Source of the DNA: Methylocaldum szegediense
GTDB lineage: Bacteria; Pseudomonadota; Gammaproteobacteria; Methylococcales; Methylococcaceae
Direction: 5' to 3'
DNA length: 64,000 nucleotides
Assembly (NCBI RefSeq): GCF_949769195.1
Contig: NZ_OX458333.1
Location: 1,054,001-1,118,000, forward strand
The notes beneath the pieces are model-generated. The model worked only from the letters and a program-made list of their open reading frames with translations. It searched no databases and was not told the DNA's origin. Both the position numbers and the translations under genes were made by a program. Below, in pieces: positions 46,070-55,803 of this stretch (its first letter is position 1; each line of letters starts with the position of its first letter).

Positions 46070-47225
46070 ACGGTTCCATCTGTAAGCGGCCGTTAACCAC
46101 TTTAAGCTGTCTTTCGCCCTGAAGGAGCGCTTTGAGCTCCGCCCCGGCCATGGCCTTGCGCCAGCCCTGAAGCAGTTTCGATTGCTCCGGGTCATCCATC
46201 AGTTGTTCCAAATCCTTGCGGCCTGCGAGCACCGCCGGGTTCAGTGTGTGCTGCGCGGCCCGCAGGCGTACCACCGCAGTCAGCACATCAAGCAGCGCTT
46301 CCTGTTCCGGCGTCTTCTTGGCCTGCCGCGGTCTGAGGGGAACCGCCGGCGGTGGGCGGTGTTTCGCCTCGTCGATGATTCGGCACAGTTGGCTGCCATA
46401 ACGCTTGAGCGTACGTTCCTCCAGCCCCCGGATCAGCTTGAACTTGTCGGCAGTCGTCGGCTGCAGCCGTGCGAGATCGAACAAAACTTCGTCCTTGACC
46501 AGCCAACTGCGTGGAATGTCCTGCTGGCGCGCGTTATCCTCACGCCAAGCCGCGAGCGCCTGTAGTACGGCGAGCTGGGATGCGTTCAGCTGATAATGTC
46601 CGCCGATGCGCTGCCAAGCTTGATCGGACGCATTCTCGTAAAGCTTCGGATCGAGCAGGGCAGCGAAATCGCCCTCCGGCCAATCGAGGCGGCCCAAATC
46701 TTCCAAACGCTGGCGGAGTTTCAGATAAGCGGTTCCGAGATGGATGACATCGTCGGCTGCATAACGCAATTGGGCATCGGCCAAGGGCCGGAGCGACCAA
46801 TCGGTGCGTGCGTGGCCTTTGCCCAGGTTCACGCCGAGCAGTTCCGAAATGAGGCCGGCGTAACTGATCTGTTCGGGCAAGCCGATCAAGGGAGCGGCGA
46901 TCTGGGTATCGAAGATCGGCGCCGGCAGTTTTCCCCAGAGGTTGAAGAAGATTTCCAAATCCTGCCGCGCAGCATGAAATACCTTCGTGATGGCGGGATC
47001 GAACAGCAGATTCGCTACCGGTTCCAAGGATTCGAGGACGAGCGGGTCGATGCAAGCTACCCGGTCGGCGGTCGCGATCTGGAGCAGGCAGAATTTGGGA
47101 TAGTAGGTTTTTTCGCGGAGAAATTCGGTGTCGACGGCAATCCAGGAGGAGTTCCTGGCAGCGCGGCAGAAGTCTTGGAGTTGACTGGGCGAGTCGATGT
47201 AGCTGATTTGCGGAGAGGACGTCAT
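46062..47225 (-). CDS. rnd: Ribonuclease D
   Basis: 3'-to-5' exoribonuclease in tRNA maturation; 387 residues from the ATG at 47225 ([21 protein letters not shown]). DEDDy exonuclease motifs: [21 protein letters not shown] (Exo I), [13 protein letters not shown] (Exo II) and YAADDVIHL (Exo III with the tyrosine). An HRDC domain follows (about residues 210-290, [34 protein letters not shown]) and a second helical HRDC-like domain at the end. A longer frame upstream is not protein-like. It is divergent from etfB. Confidence 0.94.
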   Translation of the reverse strand: MTSSPQISYIDSPSQLQDFCRAARNSSWIAVDTEFLREKTYYPKFCLLQIATADRVACIDPLVLESLEPVANLLFDPAITKVFHAARQDLEIFFNLWGKLPAPIFDTQIAAPLIGLPEQISYAGLISELLGVNLGKGHARTDWSLRPLADAQLRYAADDVIHLGTAYLKLRQRLEDLGRLDWPEGDFAALLDPKLYENASDQAWQRIGGHYQLNASQLAVLQALAAWREDNARQQDIPRSWLVKDEVLFDLARLQPTTADKFKLIRGLEERTLKRYGSQLCRIIDEAKHRPPPAVPLRPRQAKKTPEQEALLDVLTAVVRLRAAQHTLNPAVLAGRKDLEQLMDDPEQSKLLQGWRKAMAGAELKALLQGERQLKVVNGRLQMEPYG

Positions 47226-47312
47226 GTCGGAAAGAGTGCTTTTTCGAGTCATAAGGCTATTATATGGCTTAGGGACGAAGAATACGCTCCCGCCAATCAT
47301 CCGAGGTGGCGC

Positions 47313-48062
47313 ATGAAAATATTGGTGAGTGTGAAGCGCGTGGTGGATTACAACGTGCGCATTCAGGTGAAGCCGGACGGGACGGGCGTCATGCTGGACG
47401 GGGTGAAGATGAGCATGAACCCGTTCGACGAGATCGCCTTGGAAGAGGCGATTCGTCTTAAAGAGGCCGGCAAGGCGACCGAGATCGTGGCCGTCTCGCT
47501 CGGGCCGCAGGCGGTACAGGAGCAATTGAGGAGCGCTCTAGCGCTAGGCGCAGATCGGGCGATCCACATGCCGCTGGATAAGGCACCTCAACCCATCAAC
47601 GCCGCGCGCGCCTTGGCCCAGCTTGCGCGGCGCGAGAATCCCGATCTGATCCTGATGGGCAAGCAGGCCATAGACGACGACTGCAATCAGACGCCCCAGA
47701 TGCTCGCGGCGCTGCTCGATTGGCCGCAGGCGACCTTTGCTTCCAAAATCGAGTTGAATGACAAGTCAGCCACGGTTGCCCGCGAGGTCGACGCCGGACT
47801 CGAATTTCTGGCAATCGATCTACCGGCAGTGATTTCCGCCGACCTGCGGCTCAATGTTCCCCGTTATCCGAAGTTACCGGACATCATGAAGGCGCGTCGT
47901 CTGCCGATCGAAACGGTCACGCCGGGGGACCTGGGCGTCGAGTTCGTGCCGGAACCTAAGCTAGTTAAAGTCGCGCCTCCAGAGAAGCGTCAGGCCGGAC
48001 GGAAGGTAGCTTCGGTCGAGGAGCTGGTGGCGGCGCTACGCGAGCGAGGGCTGTTGTCATGA
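47313..48062 (+). CDS. etfB: Electron transfer flavoprotein, beta subunit
   Basis: 249 residues from ATG 47313 ([17 protein letters not shown]), preceded by GAGGTGG. The beta subunit binds AMP and forms the recognition surface for dehydrogenases; the family signature [36 protein letters not shown] and the ETF-beta signature region ([21 protein letters not shown]) are present. Its stop overlaps the start of etfA by four bases. With etfA and the ETF-quinone oxidoreductase it makes a complete electron path from acyl-CoA or amine dehydrogenases to ubiquinone. Confidence 0.95.
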   Translation: MKILVSVKRVVDYNVRIQVKPDGTGVMLDGVKMSMNPFDEIALEEAIRLKEAGKATEIVAVSLGPQAVQEQLRSALALGADRAIHMPLDKAPQPINAARALAQLARRENPDLILMGKQAIDDDCNQTPQMLAALLDWPQATFASKIELNDKSATVAREVDAGLEFLAIDLPAVISADLRLNVPRYPKLPDIMKARRLPIETVTPGDLGVEFVPEPKLVKVAPPEKRQAGRKVASVEELVAALRERGLLS

Positions 48063-49009
48063 GCAAGGTATTGGTCATTGCCGAGCACGACGGCGAAACC
48101 TTGAATCTTTCGACTTCGAAAACCGTGGCTTGCGCGCTGACTCTCGAGCCGGAGGCGATCGATGTGGCCGTGTTCGCCGATGCTGGGAACAAGCCCGCGC
48201 AAGCAGCGGCCCGGCTGAATGGCGTGACCAGGGTGCTACTGGTCGAACATGTTGCCAACCAGAATCCCGTGGCGGCGGTTCTTGCGCCGCAAATTTCCGC
48301 GCTGGCTAGAGACTACACCCATGTGCTAGCGCCGGCGACCACCTTCGGCAAGGATGTTTTGCCGCGAGCGGCGGCGTTGCTTGGCGTACCTCAAGTGAGC
48401 GATGTCATGCGGGTGATCGACCGGAATGTTTTCGAGCGGCCGATTTATGCAGGGAACGCGGTGGAGACAGTCGAAACGCCGCCCGGCATCGTCGTCGCGA
48501 CGGTGCGCACAGCCTCGTTCAAGGCGGTTCCTGAATCGGGATCGGCACCTGTGGAAAAAATCAGCCTCGATTTCGACTGTCCGACGCACACGCGTTTTCT
48601 CCGGGTCGAAAGTTCGTCCGGCGGGCGTCCGGATCTTCAGTCGGCCCGCGTAGTAGTGTCTGGCGGTCGGGGTTTAGGAACCAAGGAAAACTTCGATTTA
48701 ATCTATGCGCTAGCGGATCGATTGGGCGCGGCGGTCGGCGCATCCCGCGCGGCGGTGGACGCAGGATTGGTTCCGAACGACTTGCAGGTGGGGCAGACCG
48801 GTAAGATCATCGCGCCCGAGTTCTATTTGGCTTTCGGCATCTCCGGAGCGATACAGCATCTCGCGGGAATCAAGGACGCGGGCACCATCGTCGCGGTCAA
48901 TAAGGACCCGGACGCGCCCATCTTCGAAGTGGCGGATATCGGTTTGGTGGCTGATTTGTTCGACGTGCTGCCAGCCTTGATCGAGGCTCTGTCCAAGGGG
49001 CGAGCGTGA
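48059..49009 (+). CDS. etfA: Electron transfer flavoprotein, alpha subunit
   Basis: 316 residues. FAD-binding alpha subunit: N-terminal [24 protein letters not shown], the C-terminal FAD motif [69 protein letters not shown] and [29 protein letters not shown]. All of these are full-length and intact. It overlaps both neighbours by four bases (ATGA and GTGA), so the three ETF genes are translationally coupled. Confidence 0.96.
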   Translation: MSKVLVIAEHDGETLNLSTSKTVACALTLEPEAIDVAVFADAGNKPAQAAARLNGVTRVLLVEHVANQNPVAAVLAPQISALARDYTHVLAPATTFGKDVLPRAAALLGVPQVSDVMRVIDRNVFERPIYAGNAVETVETPPGIVVATVRTASFKAVPESGSAPVEKISLDFDCPTHTRFLRVESSSGGRPDLQSARVVVSGGRGLGTKENFDLIYALADRLGAAVGASRAAVDAGLVPNDLQVGQTGKIIAPEFYLAFGISGAIQHLAGIKDAGTIVAVNKDPDAPIFEVADIGLVADLFDVLPALIEALSKGRA

Positions 49010-50643
49010 ACCGCGAAAGTCTGGAGTTTGACGTCATCATCGTAGGGGCCGGCCCCGCGGGGCTCTCCGCCGCTTGTCGTCTGATGCAACTGGCGAATGA
49101 GGCGGGAAAGTCTCTCCGGGTCTGCGTCGTCGAAAAAGGAGCCGAGGTCGGCGCCCACATCATTTCCGGTGCCGTGTTCGAGCCGACCGCTCTGAACGAA
49201 CTGTTCCCGGATTGGAAAGAGCAGGGCGCGCCGGTCACTGTACCTGTCGAACACGACGAACTGCATTACCTCATCGGCGAAAAAAACTCGGTCAAGGCGC
49301 CCGGCTTTCTGATACCAAAGCCCATGCGCAACGAGGGCAACTACGTGATCAGCCTGGGCCGTTTGTGCCGTTGGCTGGCGGAAAAGGCCGAAACGCTCGG
49401 CGCCGAAATTTTCACCGGCTTTGCCGCGGCCGATGTGCTTTATGACGAGAACGGTTCGGTAGCCGGCGTAGTGACGGGCGACATGGGTGTTGCTAAGGAC
49501 GGTTCAAAAAAGCCGAACTATCAGCCCGGCGTTGAGCTGCGCGCGCCCTATACGATTTTCGCAGAGGGCTGCCGCGGACATTTGGGCAAGCGGCTGATGG
49601 AGCGCTTCGACTTGCGGAGGGACATCGATCCGCAGCATTACGGCATCGGCATCAAGGAAATCTGGCGCATCGATCCGTCCCGCTACCGGCCAGGGCACGT
49701 GGTTCATACGCTAGGCTGGCCTTTGGACAATGAAACGGAAGGCGGCGGTTTTCTCTACCACAGTGAAGACGGACTGGTTTCGGTCGGGTTCATTGTCGCC
49801 CTGAATTACCGGAATCCCTATCTGAATCCGTTTAGCGAGATGCAGCGCTGGAAGCATCATCCGATCGTGCGCCGGTTCCTTGAAGGCGGAACCCGGATCG
49901 GCTACGGTGCGCGGGCGGTCAACAAGGGCGGCTGGCAGTCAGTGCCCAGGCTCTCTTTTCCAGGCGGCGTGCTGGCGGGTTGCGAGGCCGGATTTCTCAA
50001 CCCGGTGAAGATCAAGGGCAATCATACCGCCATGAAAACCGGCATGCTGGCGGCGGAAGCGGTATTCGAGGTGCTGGAAACGGGAGGAATCCCGGATTTG
50101 GACGGGCGCTATCGCGAGTCCTGGGTCTATGACGAGTTGTTCCGGGGTCGCAACTTCGGTCCCGCACTGGCGAAATTGGGAACGCTCGTTGGAAGCGCGT
50201 TCATTTGGCTCGATCAGAACATTTTCCGCGGAAAGCTTCCGTTTACCCTACACAATCGTGTTCCGGATCACGCCTCGTTGGATCGAGCCGCGGACAGCCG
50301 TAAGATCGATTATCCTAAGCCCGATGGCGTACTGAGTTTCGACAAACTGTCCTCGGTTTATCTCTCCAACACCAATCACGAGGAAGACCAGCCCTGTCAT
50401 CTCGTTCTGACCGATCCTTCTATCCCGATTTCACAGAACCTGCCGTTGTACGACGAACCGGCACAGCGCTATTGTCCGGCAGCGGTTTATGAAATCGTGG
50501 AGGCGCCAGGAGAACCGGCCCGATTCCAGATCAACGCGCAGAACTGCGTTCACTGCAAAGTCTGCGATATCAAGGACCCGGCGCAAAACATCAACTGGGT
50601 ACCACCTGAAGGCGGGGGCGGGCCGAATTACGTGAATATGTGA
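49006..50643 (+). CDS. etfD: Electron transfer flavoprotein-ubiquinone oxidoreductase
   Basis: 545 residues from a GTG at 49006. Membrane-associated FAD/[4Fe-4S] enzyme that oxidises reduced ETF and reduces ubiquinone. FAD loop VGAGPAGLSAACRLMQ, a second conserved block GAHIISGAVFEP, GCEAGFLNPVKIKGNHTAMKTGMLAAE, and the C-terminal cluster motif NCVHCKVCDIKDPAQNINWVPPEGGGGPNY with three cysteines. The fourth cysteine is expected near 'RYCPAAVYE' (Cys in RYCPAAVY), which is present. It converges on ubiA. Confidence 0.95.
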   Translation: MNRESLEFDVIIVGAGPAGLSAACRLMQLANEAGKSLRVCVVEKGAEVGAHIISGAVFEPTALNELFPDWKEQGAPVTVPVEHDELHYLIGEKNSVKAPGFLIPKPMRNEGNYVISLGRLCRWLAEKAETLGAEIFTGFAAADVLYDENGSVAGVVTGDMGVAKDGSKKPNYQPGVELRAPYTIFAEGCRGHLGKRLMERFDLRRDIDPQHYGIGIKEIWRIDPSRYRPGHVVHTLGWPLDNETEGGGFLYHSEDGLVSVGFIVALNYRNPYLNPFSEMQRWKHHPIVRRFLEGGTRIGYGARAVNKGGWQSVPRLSFPGGVLAGCEAGFLNPVKIKGNHTAMKTGMLAAEAVFEVLETGGIPDLDGRYRESWVYDELFRGRNFGPALAKLGTLVGSAFIWLDQNIFRGKLPFTLHNRVPDHASLDRAADSRKIDYPKPDGVLSFDKLSSVYLSNTNHEEDQPCHLVLTDPSIPISQNLPLYDEPAQRYCPAAVYEIVEAPGEPARFQINAQNCVHCKVCDIKDPAQNINWVPPEGGGGPNYVNM

Positions 50644-50653
50644 TGTGGGTGGT

Positions 50654-51541
50654 CTATGCGCGCAACAGGTAATCCGCCGCAAGTCCCGCAAACACCGTCG
50701 CACCGAACCAATGGTTGTTCAAAAACGCCTTGAAGCAGCCGTCGCGGTCGCGCTTCCGTATCAGAAATTGCTGGTAGGCGAATAGTCCAGCAGCAACCAG
50801 GAGTCCCAAGAAATAGGGCAATCCCAGCCCGGTCTGCCTACCCACCCCATAAAGAAGCAGCAGCACGAAGATCTGAAGCATTCCGATCAAGACTCTATCC
50901 ATATCGCCGAACAGAATGGCGGTGGATTTCACGCCGATTTTGAGATCGTCGTCCCGATCCACCATGGCGTACATGGTGTCGTAAACCAGAGCCCACAGGA
51001 TGGTCGTGAAGTAAAGTTCCCAGCCGATCCACGGAATACCACCCGTTTGGGCCGCGAAAGTCATAGGCACGGCCCAGCCGAAGGCTAGCCCCAGGTAGGC
51101 TTGGGGAAGATAGGTGTAGCGCTTCATGAAAGGGTAGGACGCGGCGAGGAAAGCGCCGGGAACCGACAATGCAATCGTGAGCGGGTTGGTAAGGAGAACC
51201 AGGCCGAACGACACGAGGCAGAGTATGACGAACAGCCAAAGCGCTTCCCTAGGGGATACCAACCCAGCGGCGATCGGGCGTGATTTTGTGCGTTTCACAT
51301 GAGGATCGAAGTCACGGTCGGCGTAATCGTTGATCACGCAGCCCGCCGCTCGCATCAGCACGACGCCGGTCGCGATGACGAAGGTTACCAAGATATCAGG
51401 CTTGCCGTTTCCGGCGATCAATAACGCCCATGCGGCCGGCCACAGCAGAAGGAAGATGCCGATGGGCTTGTCCATCCGCGTCAGCCTCCAGTAAAGCTCG
51501 AGACGCTGGGTGGAAAGTCCGAAGGTCGGTTGCTCGATCAT
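50654..51541 (-). CDS. ubiA: 4-hydroxybenzoate polyprenyltransferase
   Basis: Membrane prenyltransferase that attaches the polyprenyl tail to 4-hydroxybenzoate, the first membrane step of ubiquinone synthesis. 295 residues, 8-9 hydrophobic helices. The first Asp-rich motif is [19 protein letters not shown] and the second [14 protein letters not shown], both binding Mg-diphosphate. Start overlaps the ubiC stop by four bases, so ubiC and ubiA are coupled. Confidence 0.96.
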   Translation of the reverse strand: MIEQPTFGLSTQRLELYWRLTRMDKPIGIFLLLWPAAWALLIAGNGKPDILVTFVIATGVVLMRAAGCVINDYADRDFDPHVKRTKSRPIAAGLVSPREALWLFVILCLVSFGLVLLTNPLTIALSVPGAFLAASYPFMKRYTYLPQAYLGLAFGWAVPMTFAAQTGGIPWIGWELYFTTILWALVYDTMYAMVDRDDDLKIGVKSTAILFGDMDRVLIGMLQIFVLLLLYGVGRQTGLGLPYFLGLLVAAGLFAYQQFLIRKRDRDGCFKAFLNNHWFGATVFAGLAADYLLRA

Positions 51542-52119
51542 AGGCTCGCTTCTCGTTTCAACAGAGAAGGTAGAAAGAACTCAGCGACTAAGAGGTTTCC
51601 GTGCGCGATGGCGTACAGTGAGCGTCGACCCCAGATCCGCTCGGACGATTCGACAGTATCAAGCACGTCGAGGCTTCCGGGAAGCCGCTCTGCCTTTTCG
51701 ACGACGGCTAGCTCCAACCCGAGGCGCCTCAGCTTGGGATCGGAGAAAAGAACCTCTCCCAGTGGGCGGTTGCCCAAAGACGCCAAATGGTGCTGAGCGC
51801 CGCGGCGAATGCTTGCCGGTATGATGCTGCGCGCCACCACCAGAGGCTCCTCACCGCACTGAAGGGAGACCTCGCGTACCAATGCGACCCGCGAAGGTCT
51901 AAGTCTAAGCGCCCTCGATTCGTCGGCGAACGGTCTCAGCCAGTCTTGCTGTAGCACTCGGAGGCGGAACTCGCCGCCGCAGAGGTCGCGAACCCGGCGG
52001 GTCAGCGAACCGGTTTCGAAAAGCCAGGAATGGAGGCCGTCGGGGATACGGCTACGCCGACTGCTTCCGGGATGAAACCAGTCCGGTGCTCGGCGGAAAA
52101 GTTGGCTGCGTGTCGTCAA
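51538..52119 (-). CDS. ubiC: Chorismate--pyruvate lyase
   Basis: 193 residues; converts chorismate to 4-hydroxybenzoate and pyruvate, feeding Ubi[26 protein letters not shown] (the GSLTxRL motif), [21 protein letters not shown] and the C-terminal [20 protein letters not shown] (with the conserved Arg and Glu) match UbiC. Together with ubiA it gives the entry to ubiquinone. Confidence 0.9.
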   Translation of the reverse strand: MTTRSQLFRRAPDWFHPGSSRRSRIPDGLHSWLFETGSLTRRVRDLCGGEFRLRVLQQDWLRPFADESRALRLRPSRVALVREVSLQCGEEPLVVARSIIPASIRRGAQHHLASLGNRPLGEVLFSDPKLRRLGLELAVVEKAERLPGSLDVLDTVESSERIWGRRSLYAIAHGNLLVAEFFLPSLLKREASL

Positions 52120-52287
52120 TGGTTGCTCTCAAGAACAAACCGCAAATTCTAACAGAGGGAGTGGGCTTTCTGGATCGGCCAAATATATTGAGCCGCAAGG
52201 AATGGCTTAGCTGCGCCTCCGATGCGGCGGTTTGATCGGAGCGGCCGCTTAGGTCGCCGAACTCGCCATCCGCTCGAGCGCATCCCC

Positions 52288-53073
52288 TTACTTGGTCCGT
52301 GAAGCGCGCATCTGGAGAACATGGTCCACGAAGGTGCCGTCCCCGACTTCCTTCATAAATCGCTCGGCGACATCGACTATCGCTTTGCCAACGTAGGCGT
52401 ACTGTCTCGAAAACGGCGGCCAATAATCTCCAAGCCCGATCGCGTCGTTGATGACCAGAACCTGTCCGTCGCACCCTGCGCCCGCGCCGATCCCCACGGT
52501 GGGCACTTTGATCGACTGCGTGATCGTTTTCGCCAGGGCTGCCGGTATGTGCTCGAGAACCACCATGAACGAGCCAGCTTCGGAGATGCCGATCGCTTCG
52601 CTCAAGATGCGTTCCGCGTCGCTTTTGTTTCCTCCGACCTGCCGGAAATCGGAGGCCGTCTGGGGCGTCAAGCCGGTATGGCCGACCACATCGATTCCGT
52701 TGGCGACGAGATGCGCAATCACGTCGTACTTCGGACCTTCCAGCTTGATGCTGTCGGCACCGGCGTCCAGCAGCCGTTTGGCGCTTTTCAAGGCCGTTGC
52801 CGGATCGCGATCGCTGTTGTATGGAAGATCGCCGATGATATGGGTGTTCGGTGCGCCGCGGCGGACAGCGCCGACATGGTACTCCATATGTTCGATGGTG
52901 ACGTGGTGCGTGCTGTCGAAACCCATTTCAACCATTCCCACCGTGTCTCCGACCAGGATGACCGGAATCCCCGCTTTTTCGAGAGAACGGGCGACCGGAG
53001 TGGTGTAAGCCGTCAGCACCGGGATCGGTTTTACCGACTTCATATGTCTTAAGGTTTCTGCGTTGAGTTTCAT
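52288..53073 (-). CDS. panB: 3-methyl-2-oxobutanoate hydroxymethyltransferase
   Basis: Ketopantoate synthase, first step of pantothenate synthesis. 261 residues. VLTAYTTPVARSLEKAGIPVILVGDTVGMVEMGFDSTHHVTIEHM (Mg-binding Asp and substrate residues), DLPYN, GADSIKLEG, HTGLTPQT, EHIPAALAKTITQSIKVPTVGIGAGAGCDGQVLVINDAIGL are all diagnostic. The neighbouring panC gene usually found after it is not in the window; the gene appears to be transcribed alone. Confidence 0.97.
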   Translation of the reverse strand: MKLNAETLRHMKSVKPIPVLTAYTTPVARSLEKAGIPVILVGDTVGMVEMGFDSTHHVTIEHMEYHVGAVRRGAPNTHIIGDLPYNSDRDPATALKSAKRLLDAGADSIKLEGPKYDVIAHLVANGIDVVGHTGLTPQTASDFRQVGGNKSDAERILSEAIGISEAGSFMVVLEHIPAALAKTITQSIKVPTVGIGAGAGCDGQVLVINDAIGLGDYWPPFSRQYAYVGKAIVDVAERFMKEVGDGTFVDHVLQMRASRTK

Positions 53074-53166
53074 GGCTCTTATCTCCGGTTTGTCGGATTC
53101 ATAACAAGTGTCGTCATCGTGTGTCAGGGAGCTTGGAACCTATCCCGGCGACTCGGCTCAGGACGA

Positions 53167-53197
53167 GCCCGTTCGACAGCCTCCGAGCGAACGGGTT
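53167..53197. repeat. Palindrome of a common intergenic type
   Basis: CCCGTTCG (53168-53175) and CGAACGGG (53188-53195) form an eight-base stem with a 12-base loop ACAGCCTCCGAG. The sequence AGGACGAGCCCGTTCGACAG resembles the widespread CTGAGCCTGTCGAA-type intergenic palindrome of proteobacteria. It lies between panB and the recG stop. Confidence 0.45.
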
Positions 53198-53314
53198 GTA
53201 TGGCTATCTGTTTCCTCGAGGCGGGGATAAGACGGACTTTTATCGTTGCCGTATTCGCTTTGGAAGACCGTAATGGCATCAGGAAAAATGTCGAGATGCC
53301 ATTCAGGTCGCCAT

Positions 53315-55399
53315 TCAAGCGCCGGCATATTGCACCGAATGGCCGACCCAGCGCCGGATCAGGCGTTCGGCGCGGTCGGGATAATCCTTCAGCAGAATAG
53401 CGGCCGATTGAGCAACAGCATCCAGGAGGGGGCCGTCGCGCGTCAAGTCGGCGATGCGGAACTGAATTTGCCCGGTCTGCCGGGTTCCCAAGAGTTCGCC
53501 GGGGCCCCGCAGTTCAAGGTCCTTCTCGGCGATGACGAAGCCGTCGTCGGAATCCCGCAGAATCCCCAAGCGCTGTCTGGCGGTTTCCGAAAGAGGCGGC
53601 TGGTACAGCAAGACACAATGAGCTTCGCCGGGTCCGCGTCCGACCCGCCCGCGAAGCTGGTGCAGCTGCGCCAGTCCCAAGCGTTCGGCATTCTCGATGA
53701 TCATCAGGCTGGCGTTCGGGACGTCCACGCCGACTTCGATCACGGTGGTTGCCACCAGCAAATCGAAATGTCTTTCCTTGAAGGCCGACATGACGGCTTC
53801 CTTTTCGGCAGGCTTCAAACGCCCGTGTATCAGAGCAACGCGCACATTCGGAAGGGCTTCGGCCAGCATGACAGCGGTCTTTTCAGCTGCTTCGCACTGC
53901 AAGACCTCGGATTCTTCGATCAGCGTGCACACCCAGTATACCTGCCGGCCTTTGGACACCCAATCGGTAATGCGGGCGATAATGTCCGCGCGGCGGCTGG
54001 TCGGAATAACCGCGGTTTTGACCGGCGTCCGTCCGGGAGGGCGCTCGTCGATGACGGAAAGATCGAGGTCGGCATACCCGAGCATCGCCAAAGTTCTCGG
54101 AATCGGTGTGGCGGTCATGATGAGCTGGTGCGGATACAAGCCATCCTGAAGACCTTTTTCGCGTAACGCCAGCCGCTGATGGACGCCGAATCGGTGCTGT
54201 TCGTCGATGATGATGAGCCCTAAGCGGTGAAATACCACCTGTTCTTGAAACAGTGCATGGGTGCCGACGACGATGCCGGCTGCGCCGCTACTGATCGCCT
54301 CGAGTTCGGTTTTTCGGGCTTCGCCTTTTAGGCGTCCGGACAGGAAGGCGATCTGCACGCCGAAGGGTTCGAGCCACTGGCGGAAGTTGCGGAAATGCTG
54401 TTCGGCCAGGAGCTCCGTCGGGGCCATGATGCCGACCTGGTAGTTGGACGACAATGCGGCCAATGCGGCATAGGCCGCGACGACCGTCTTACCCGAGCCG
54501 ACGTCACCCTGAACCAGCCGCATCATGGGGCGATCGGAACACAAATCGGCTTCGATTTCGGCGATAACGCGCTGCTGAGCGCCGGTCAGAGCGAACGGCA
54601 GGCTGCGCACAAACCGCTCCGCCGCCTGCCGATTGATCGCCAGAACCGGTGCTCGATGAGCTTGCATCTGGGTTCTGAAACGACCGAGGCTCAGATGATG
54701 GCTGAGGAGTTCCTCAAAGGCGAGGCGCGACCGGGCCGCGGTTAGCTTCGGTGATGTTTCGTTGCAGCCGGCGGGCGGCTGATGCAGCAGCCGGAGAGCG
54801 TCCCGAAGCGGTAAGCGATACCCTGCCGGGATCAGCGGCTCGGGCAGCAAGTCGGGAAGCCGCGATTCGTCCGCCATGGACAAGGCTTGCGCGGCCAGTC
54901 GGCGAATGGCTTTCTGATGGATGCCTTCAGTCAACGGATAAACCGGCGTCAGCGCTTGCTCCGAAACGTCGGCGTCCATATCGTCGATCAGCTTGTAGTC
55001 GGGATGGGTCATTTCCAACCCGGCGTAGCCCGTCCGCACTTCGCCGTAACAGCTGAGTCTTTTGCCTCGGGCCAGTTGCTCGCGCTGCTTGGCCGTGTAG
55101 TGAAAGAATCGGAGGTCGAGAAAACCGGTACCATCGCCAATCCGGATGATCAGCGAGCGACGGCCTTTTGGGAGGATTTCCGCGAGTTCAACCCGGCCTT
55201 CCACCAGTGCATGGTCGCCGGGTTTCAGTTGGCCGATGGGCGTGACGCGAGTCCGGTCCTCGTAACGCAGCGGCAGGTGGAACAGCAGATCACCGACGGT
55301 GGAAATGCTCAGCTTTTCTAGCCGCTTGAGCGTGTGCGCCCCGGCGCCCTTCAGGGCGGATACCGGGAGCTCGTCGAGAGATCGGACTTGCGAAGCCAA
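53315..55399 (-). CDS. recG: ATP-dependent DNA helicase RecG
   Basis: 694 residues; branched-DNA helicase acting at stalled forks and recombination intermediates. N-terminal wedge domain (LPLRYEDRTRVTPIGQLKPGD), Walker A RLVQGDVGSGKTVVA, DEQH box LIIIDEQHRFG, motif III MTATPIPRTLA, and C-terminal motifs VATTVIEVGVDVPNA and QLRGRVGRGPGEA. Full length. It lies 17 bp after ridA in a recG-ridA-spoT-rpoZ order that is common in gammaproteobacteria. Confidence 0.96.
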   Translation of the reverse strand: MASQVRSLDELPVSALKGAGAHTLKRLEKLSISTVGDLLFHLPLRYEDRTRVTPIGQLKPGDHALVEGRVELAEILPKGRRSLIIRIGDGTGFLDLRFFHYTAKQREQLARGKRLSCYGEVRTGYAGLEMTHPDYKLIDDMDADVSEQALTPVYPLTEGIHQKAIRRLAAQALSMADESRLPDLLPEPLIPAGYRLPLRDALRLLHQPPAGCNETSPKLTAARSRLAFEELLSHHLSLGRFRTQMQAHRAPVLAINRQAAERFVRSLPFALTGAQQRVIAEIEADLCSDRPMMRLVQGDVGSGKTVVAAYAALAALSSNYQVGIMAPTELLAEQHFRNFRQWLEPFGVQIAFLSGRLKGEARKTELEAISSGAAGIVVGTHALFQEQVVFHRLGLIIIDEQHRFGVHQRLALREKGLQDGLYPHQLIMTATPIPRTLAMLGYADLDLSVIDERPPGRTPVKTAVIPTSRRADIIARITDWVSKGRQVYWVCTLIEESEVLQCEAAEKTAVMLAEALPNVRVALIHGRLKPAEKEAVMSAFKERHFDLLVATTVIEVGVDVPNASLMIIENAERLGLAQLHQLRGRVGRGPGEAHCVLLYQPPLSETARQRLGILRDSDDGFVIAEKDLELRGPGELLGTRQTGQIQFRIADLTRDGPLLDAVAQSAAILLKDYPDRAERLIRRWVGHSVQYAGA

Positions 55400-55416
55400 A
55401 TAGTCGCGTGCGCCTA

Positions 55417-55803
55417 CTACTTCGCCACAACCATGACCGCATCCATCTCGACGCCGGCGCCGCGCGGCAGTGACGCTACGCCGATAGCGGCACGGGCAGG
55501 GTAGGGCTCGGCGAAATACTCCGCCATGATTTCGTTCACCAGCGGGAAATGGGCGAGGTCGGTCAGGAACACGTTGAGTTTGACAACATCCCGGAGGCTA
55601 CCCCCGGCAGCTTCGGCCACGGCCTTGAGATTGTCGAACACGCGCCGGATCTGCACGTCCATTCCGCCCTCGACCATGGTCATGGTGGCGGGATCGAGCG
55701 GAATCTGTCCGGATAGATAAACGGTGTCGCCGATTTTCACGGCCTGGGAGTAGGTGCCGATCGCCTTGGGAGCCAGGTCAGTCTGAATAATTTGTTTTTC
55801 CAT
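55417..55803 (-). CDS. ridA: RidA-family enamine/imine deaminase
   Basis: 128 residues. Hydrolyses reactive 2-aminoacrylate-type enamines. Motifs: [56 protein letters not shown] and [25 protein letters not shown] with the conserved Arg and Glu. Its start lies 26 bp inside the end of spoT, so its translation is probably coupled to SpoT synthesis. Confidence 0.95.
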   Translation of the reverse strand: MEKQIIQTDLAPKAIGTYSQAVKIGDTVYLSGQIPLDPATMTMVEGGMDVQIRRVFDNLKAVAEAAGGSLRDVVKLNVFLTDLAHFPLVNEIMAEYFAEPYPARAAIGVASLPRGAGVEMDAVMVVAK

